Shown one piece after another: positions 5,070 to 7,124 of a stretch of 7,124 bases of DNA (the stretch's first letter is position 1; every line of letters begins with the position of its first letter). The notes beneath the pieces were generated by a model. That model made no database searches and had not been told where the DNA came from. It saw only the letters and a list, made by a program, of their open reading frames with translations. Where the stretch lies: positions 1 through 7,124 of the forward strand of contig JARBTY010000160.1 of the NCBI GenBank assembly GCA_029239935.1, in the 5' to 3' direction. Position numbers and translations under genes: made by a program. Origin of the DNA: Clostridia bacterium. GTDB taxonomy: Bacteria; Bacillota_A; Clostridia; Lachnospirales; Cellulosilyticaceae.

Positions 5070-5091
5070 TAATTTAAAAGGAGAATGAATA

Positions 5092-6357
5092 ATGATAGAA
5101 AAAGAAAAAGCCATATTAGTGGGCGTTAATACACAACAGCAAGTCAATTTTGAAGACGCGATGGAAGAACTAAAAAACTTAGCAGAGGCTTGTGAATTGG
5201 AGGTTGCAGGTAGGGTAGAGCAAAACTTAAAGGTACCCCATTCGGCTTATTATATTGGTTCAGGAAAGGTAAAGGAAGTAATAGCTCTGATGGAGGATAT
5301 TGGCGCAGAAATTATTATTTTTAATAATGAACTTTCACCTTCACAGCTCAGAAATCTTGAAAAAGAGTTACACTGTGAAATTCTAGATAGGACAGCATTA
5401 ATCTTAGAGATTTTTGCAAGACGGGCAAAAACAAGAGAAGCTAAAATGCAGGTTGAATCAGCGCAGCTCAAATACATGCTGCCAAGACTTGCGGGCCTTA
5501 GAAGTGCTTTAGGCAGGCAGGGGGGTGGCTCGGGCCTTAGAAATAGGGGAGCGGGAGAAAAGAAAATAGAACTTGACCGCAGAAAAATAGAAGAAAAAAT
5601 AACGGAACTGGATAAAGAACTGAATCGTATCAAAAGTGAAAGGCAGACACAAAGTAAAAAACGTATCACAACAGATTTGCCGAGAGTAGCTCTAGCGGGG
5701 TATACCAATGCAGGAAAATCAACACTGATGAATGCGCTTATAGAACGCTATCAAAAGTCAGAAGAGAAAAAAGTATTTGAAAAAGATATGTTATTTGCAA
5801 CGCTTGAAACTTCGGTCAGAAATATTAGACTGGAAGACAATAAAACATTCCTATTATCAGATACAGTTGGTTTTGTAAGTGATCTGCCCCATGATTTGGT
5901 GAAAGCGTTTCGTTCAACCCTTCAAGAAATCATTGAAGCGGATTTACTCATTCATGTCATTGATATTTCGAATCCTCACTACAAGGAACAGCTGGAGGTG
6001 ACGGCTGATACCTTAAAACAAATAGGCGCGGAGCACCTACCGGTTATTTATGCTTACAATAAGGTGGACTTACTCGATAGTGATGTGATACCGGAGGTCG
6101 AAGAGGAAGGTTTATTTATTGCAGCCAAGAAAAATATAGGAATAGATGAGCTTATAGGTTTAATCAGTCAAAAGATTTTTGCACATTATGTCATCTGTGA
6201 GATGCTCATTCCTTATGATAGGGGAGAAATAGTGGCTTATTTAAATGAAAATGCCTCTGTTAAATCGGTGAGTTATGAGGAAAAGGGTACGCTGTTAAGA
6301 TTAGAGTGCAGACAGTCAGACTATAAAAGGTATGAGCAGTTTTTGAAAAGCTGCTAA
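5092..6357 (+). CDS. hflX: Ribosome-associated GTPase HflX
   Basis: A 421-residue GTPase of the HflX family. HflX binds the large ribosomal subunit and splits stalled 70S ribosomes under stress. The Listeria paralogue HflXr gives resistance to macrolides and lincosamides. The N-terminal HflX domain (about residues 5-120, with YYIGSGKV at 53-60) is followed by the glycine-rich linker GRQGGGSG (141-148) and a charged coiled coil (about 155-187). The GTPase domain has P-loop GYTNAGKST (203-211), LFATLET (234-240), DTVGF (257-261) and NKVD (323-326). The G5 position reads AAKKN (344-348), where SAKK is more usual. A C-terminal domain ends the protein. The length matches E. coli and Bacillus HflX (about 420). 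AAGGAG (5078-5083) is 8 bases before the ATG. The long leader with upstream ORFs suggests control by translation stress. I cannot tell housekeeping HflX from resistance-type HflXr on sequence alone. Confidence 0.95.
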   Translation: MIEKEKAILVGVNTQQQVNFEDAMEELKNLAEACELEVAGRVEQNLKVPHSAYYIGSGKVKEVIALMEDIGAEIIIFNNELSPSQLRNLEKELHCEILDRTALILEIFARRAKTREAKMQVESAQLKYMLPRLAGLRSALGRQGGGSGLRNRGAGEKKIELDRRKIEEKITELDKELNRIKSERQTQSKKRITTDLPRVALAGYTNAGKSTLMNALIERYQKSEEKKVFEKDMLFATLETSVRNIRLEDNKTFLLSDTVGFVSDLPHDLVKAFRSTLQEIIEADLLIHVIDISNPHYKEQLEVTADTLKQIGAEHLPVIYAYNKVDLLDSDVIPEVEEEGLFIAAKKNIGIDELIGLISQKIFAHYVICEMLIPYDRGEIVAYLNENASVKSVSYEEKGTLLRLECRQSDYKRYEQFLKSC

Positions 6358-6473
6358 CCTGTAAATGATAAAAAACTCTCAATAGGAGTACATGGTTTTG
6401 AAAATAAGAATAAAAAAAGAGAGAAGGTGAAAAATTAAACAAAAAGAGCCCAAAGGCTTAAGGAGGTTTTAAG

Positions 6474-6899
6474 GTGAGAAAATTATGGAGGAATAGCTTG
6501 CAAGGACTATTTTTTATGGGAATGATCAGTACTGTAGGTTATACAATTCAAGCAGAGCATGGCATAAAGCCGTTTTATTGTGATATCCCAATCAATACAT
6601 TGACTGAAGGCATCATGGAAGAGATTGAGCCCATAGTGATAGAACGTGCTATTATTAAAGAGATCGATATGGAAAACAATAGGGTCACTGTCTTAAGAGA
6701 TGGGGAAGAAGATAAAATAGAAAACCATCTTGTTTTAAACATTAATGATGAAACGGTTATTAGGTGTGAAGACGGCAAAGAAGATTTTGAAATCAAAGAT
6801 CTCAGATTAGGTATGCAGATAGCTCTAAAGCATTCACAAAGAATGACCTTTTCACTGCCTCCTCAGGCGGCGGCTATTGAAATCACTATCTTAAGATAA
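6474..6899 (+). CDS. Small secreted protein of unknown function
   Basis: A 141-residue protein starting at GTG 6474, with AGGAGG (6461-6466) 7 bases upstream. The N-terminus is a signal peptide: basic MRKLWRN, hydrophobic residues 9-24 and a likely signal peptidase I site after TIQA (residue 27). There is no lipobox cysteine. The mature part (about 114 residues) alternates hydrophobic and charged residues as in a small beta-rich domain. A run such as IKEIDMENNRVTVLRDG is followed by DLRLGMQIAL and ends MTFSLPPQAAAIEITIL. That closing pattern recalls short exported clostridial proteins whose function is not known, and I assign none. It follows hflX after 116 bases with no clear terminator or promoter between, so it may be co-transcribed with hflX. 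Confidence 0.8.
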   Translation: MRKLWRNSLQGLFFMGMISTVGYTIQAEHGIKPFYCDIPINTLTEGIMEEIEPIVIERAIIKEIDMENNRVTVLRDGEEDKIENHLVLNINDETVIRCEDGKEDFEIKDLRLGMQIALKHSQRMTFSLPPQAAAIEITILR

Positions 6900-6916
6900 A
6901 AATCAGGCAAGATGGA

Positions 6917-6962
6917 TAAAAGGAGGGGCAAGCTATTTGAGTATGGCACTCTCCTTTTAATA
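6917..6962 (+). terminator. Probable terminator after the secreted-protein gene
   Basis: TAAAAGGAG (6917-6925) pairs with CTCCTTTTA (6951-6959) over 9 bp around a 25-base loop. The T-run lies mostly inside the 3' arm, and the large loop weakens the call. Confidence 0.45.
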
Positions 6963-6983
6963 TACTTCATATGTTTTTATACC

Positions 6984-7012
6984 TTGATTTAATAATCGAC
7001 TCATTATAAAAT
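6984..7012 (+). promoter_or_regulatory. Likely promoter of the glycosyltransferase gene
   Basis: TTGATT (6984-6989), a 17-base spacer and TAAAAT (7007-7012). TATAAA at 7005-7010 with a 15-base spacer is an alternative -10. The predicted start near 7019 is about 37 bases before the ATG. Confidence 0.5.
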
Positions 7013-7055
7013 CTATATAAAAAGTGGTTAGTATATAAGTAAAAGGATGTGCAAT

Positions 7056-7124
7056 ATGGATTTAGTAAGTATCATTGTACCCATATATAATGTAGAGAAA
7101 TATTTATCTAAGTGTATAGAAAGC
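7056..7124 (+). CDS. Glycosyltransferase family 2, 5' end only
   Basis: The first 23 codons of a gene that runs off the window. They contain VSIIVPIYNVEKYLSKCI (residues 4-21), the hallmark N-terminal beta-strand and loop of GT-A fold family 2 glycosyltransferases, where the nucleotide-sugar base is bound. Such enzymes move sugars onto cell-surface polysaccharides, teichoic acids or glycolipids; acceptor and donor cannot be told here. AAGGA lies 8 bases before the ATG. It has its own likely promoter and follows a probable terminator, so it seems to begin a new transcription unit. Confidence 0.88.
   Translation, partial: MDLVSIIVPIYNVEKYLSKCIES

Noticed and set aside
4742..5091. T-box or other known riboswitch in the hflX leader
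   Set aside because: No T-box sequence (GGGTGGNACCGCG-like) and no aptamer core I recognise is present. The short ORFs explain the layout better.
5250..5708. 152-codon minus-strand frame inside hflX
   Set aside because: It overlaps the conserved HflX N-terminal domain, linker and P-loop start, and its serine- and leucine-rich translation is typical of an antisense shadow.
6392..6430. Twelve-codon frame MVLKIRIKKERR between hflX and the secreted-protein gene
   Set aside because: AGGAG is only 3 bases from the ATG, the basic residues come from an A-rich stretch, and no terminator or switchable fold is attached. It is probably chance, though KIR and RIK match the stalling pattern.

Overview
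The window comes from a low-GC Gram-positive bacterium, most likely one of the Clostridia (Lachnospiraceae-like). The basis is the AT-rich sequence, strong AGGAGG ribosome binding sites, sigma-A promoters of the TTGNNN-N17-TATAAT type, and gene families common there: GuaA, an HPr-like protein, a clostridial patatin, a TipA/Mta-type MerR regulator and HflX. The taxon is inferred from style only. Every gene I can support is on the + strand.

Layout. 1-1021 is the 3' part of guaA, closed by a strong terminator (1029-1080). 1081-1560 has no protein gene that I see. It holds a long GC-richer RNA-like hairpin (1179-1268), a 16-bp AT-rich palindrome (1367-1410), a small palindrome (1429-1443) and the promoter of the next gene. 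1561-1794 encodes a short HPr-like protein with no recognisable phosphorylatable-histidine motif, followed by a terminator. 1996-3216 is a patatin-family lipase with its own consensus promoter. 3251-3281 is a MerR-type promoter with a 19-bp spacer. It should drive a two-gene unit made of a TipA/Mta-like drug-sensing regulator (3304-4065) and a family-6 uracil/hypoxanthine DNA glycosylase (4062-4541), which overlap by 4 bp.

4535-5091 is the most interesting stretch: a 550-nt leader in front of hflX. It has a clear promoter whose -35 box overlaps the glycosylase stop codon. Next comes a 10-codon upstream ORF (MKLRRFRYFV) buried in an elaborate fold, then a strong intrinsic terminator at 4814-4848. 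Beyond the terminator lies a second short ORF (MIMKSNIFYIRLRG) with a strong Shine-Dalgarno, then more folded sequence and the hflX ribosome binding site. Both small peptides carry Arg/Lys-X-Arg/Lys motifs, the known signature of macrolide-dependent ribosome stalling. HflX-family proteins split stalled ribosomes, and some (HflXr) give resistance to ribosome-targeting antibiotics. I read this as a candidate antibiotic-sensing attenuator controlling hflX.

5092-6357 is hflX. 6474-6899 is a small secreted protein of unknown function, possibly read through from hflX. 7056 to the window edge is the start of a family-2 glycosyltransferase with its own likely promoter. Two stress themes may sit side by side: a MerR drug sensor linked to a DNA-repair glycosylase, and a ribosome-rescue GTPase behind a translation-sensing leader. 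No mobile element or CRISPR array was seen.
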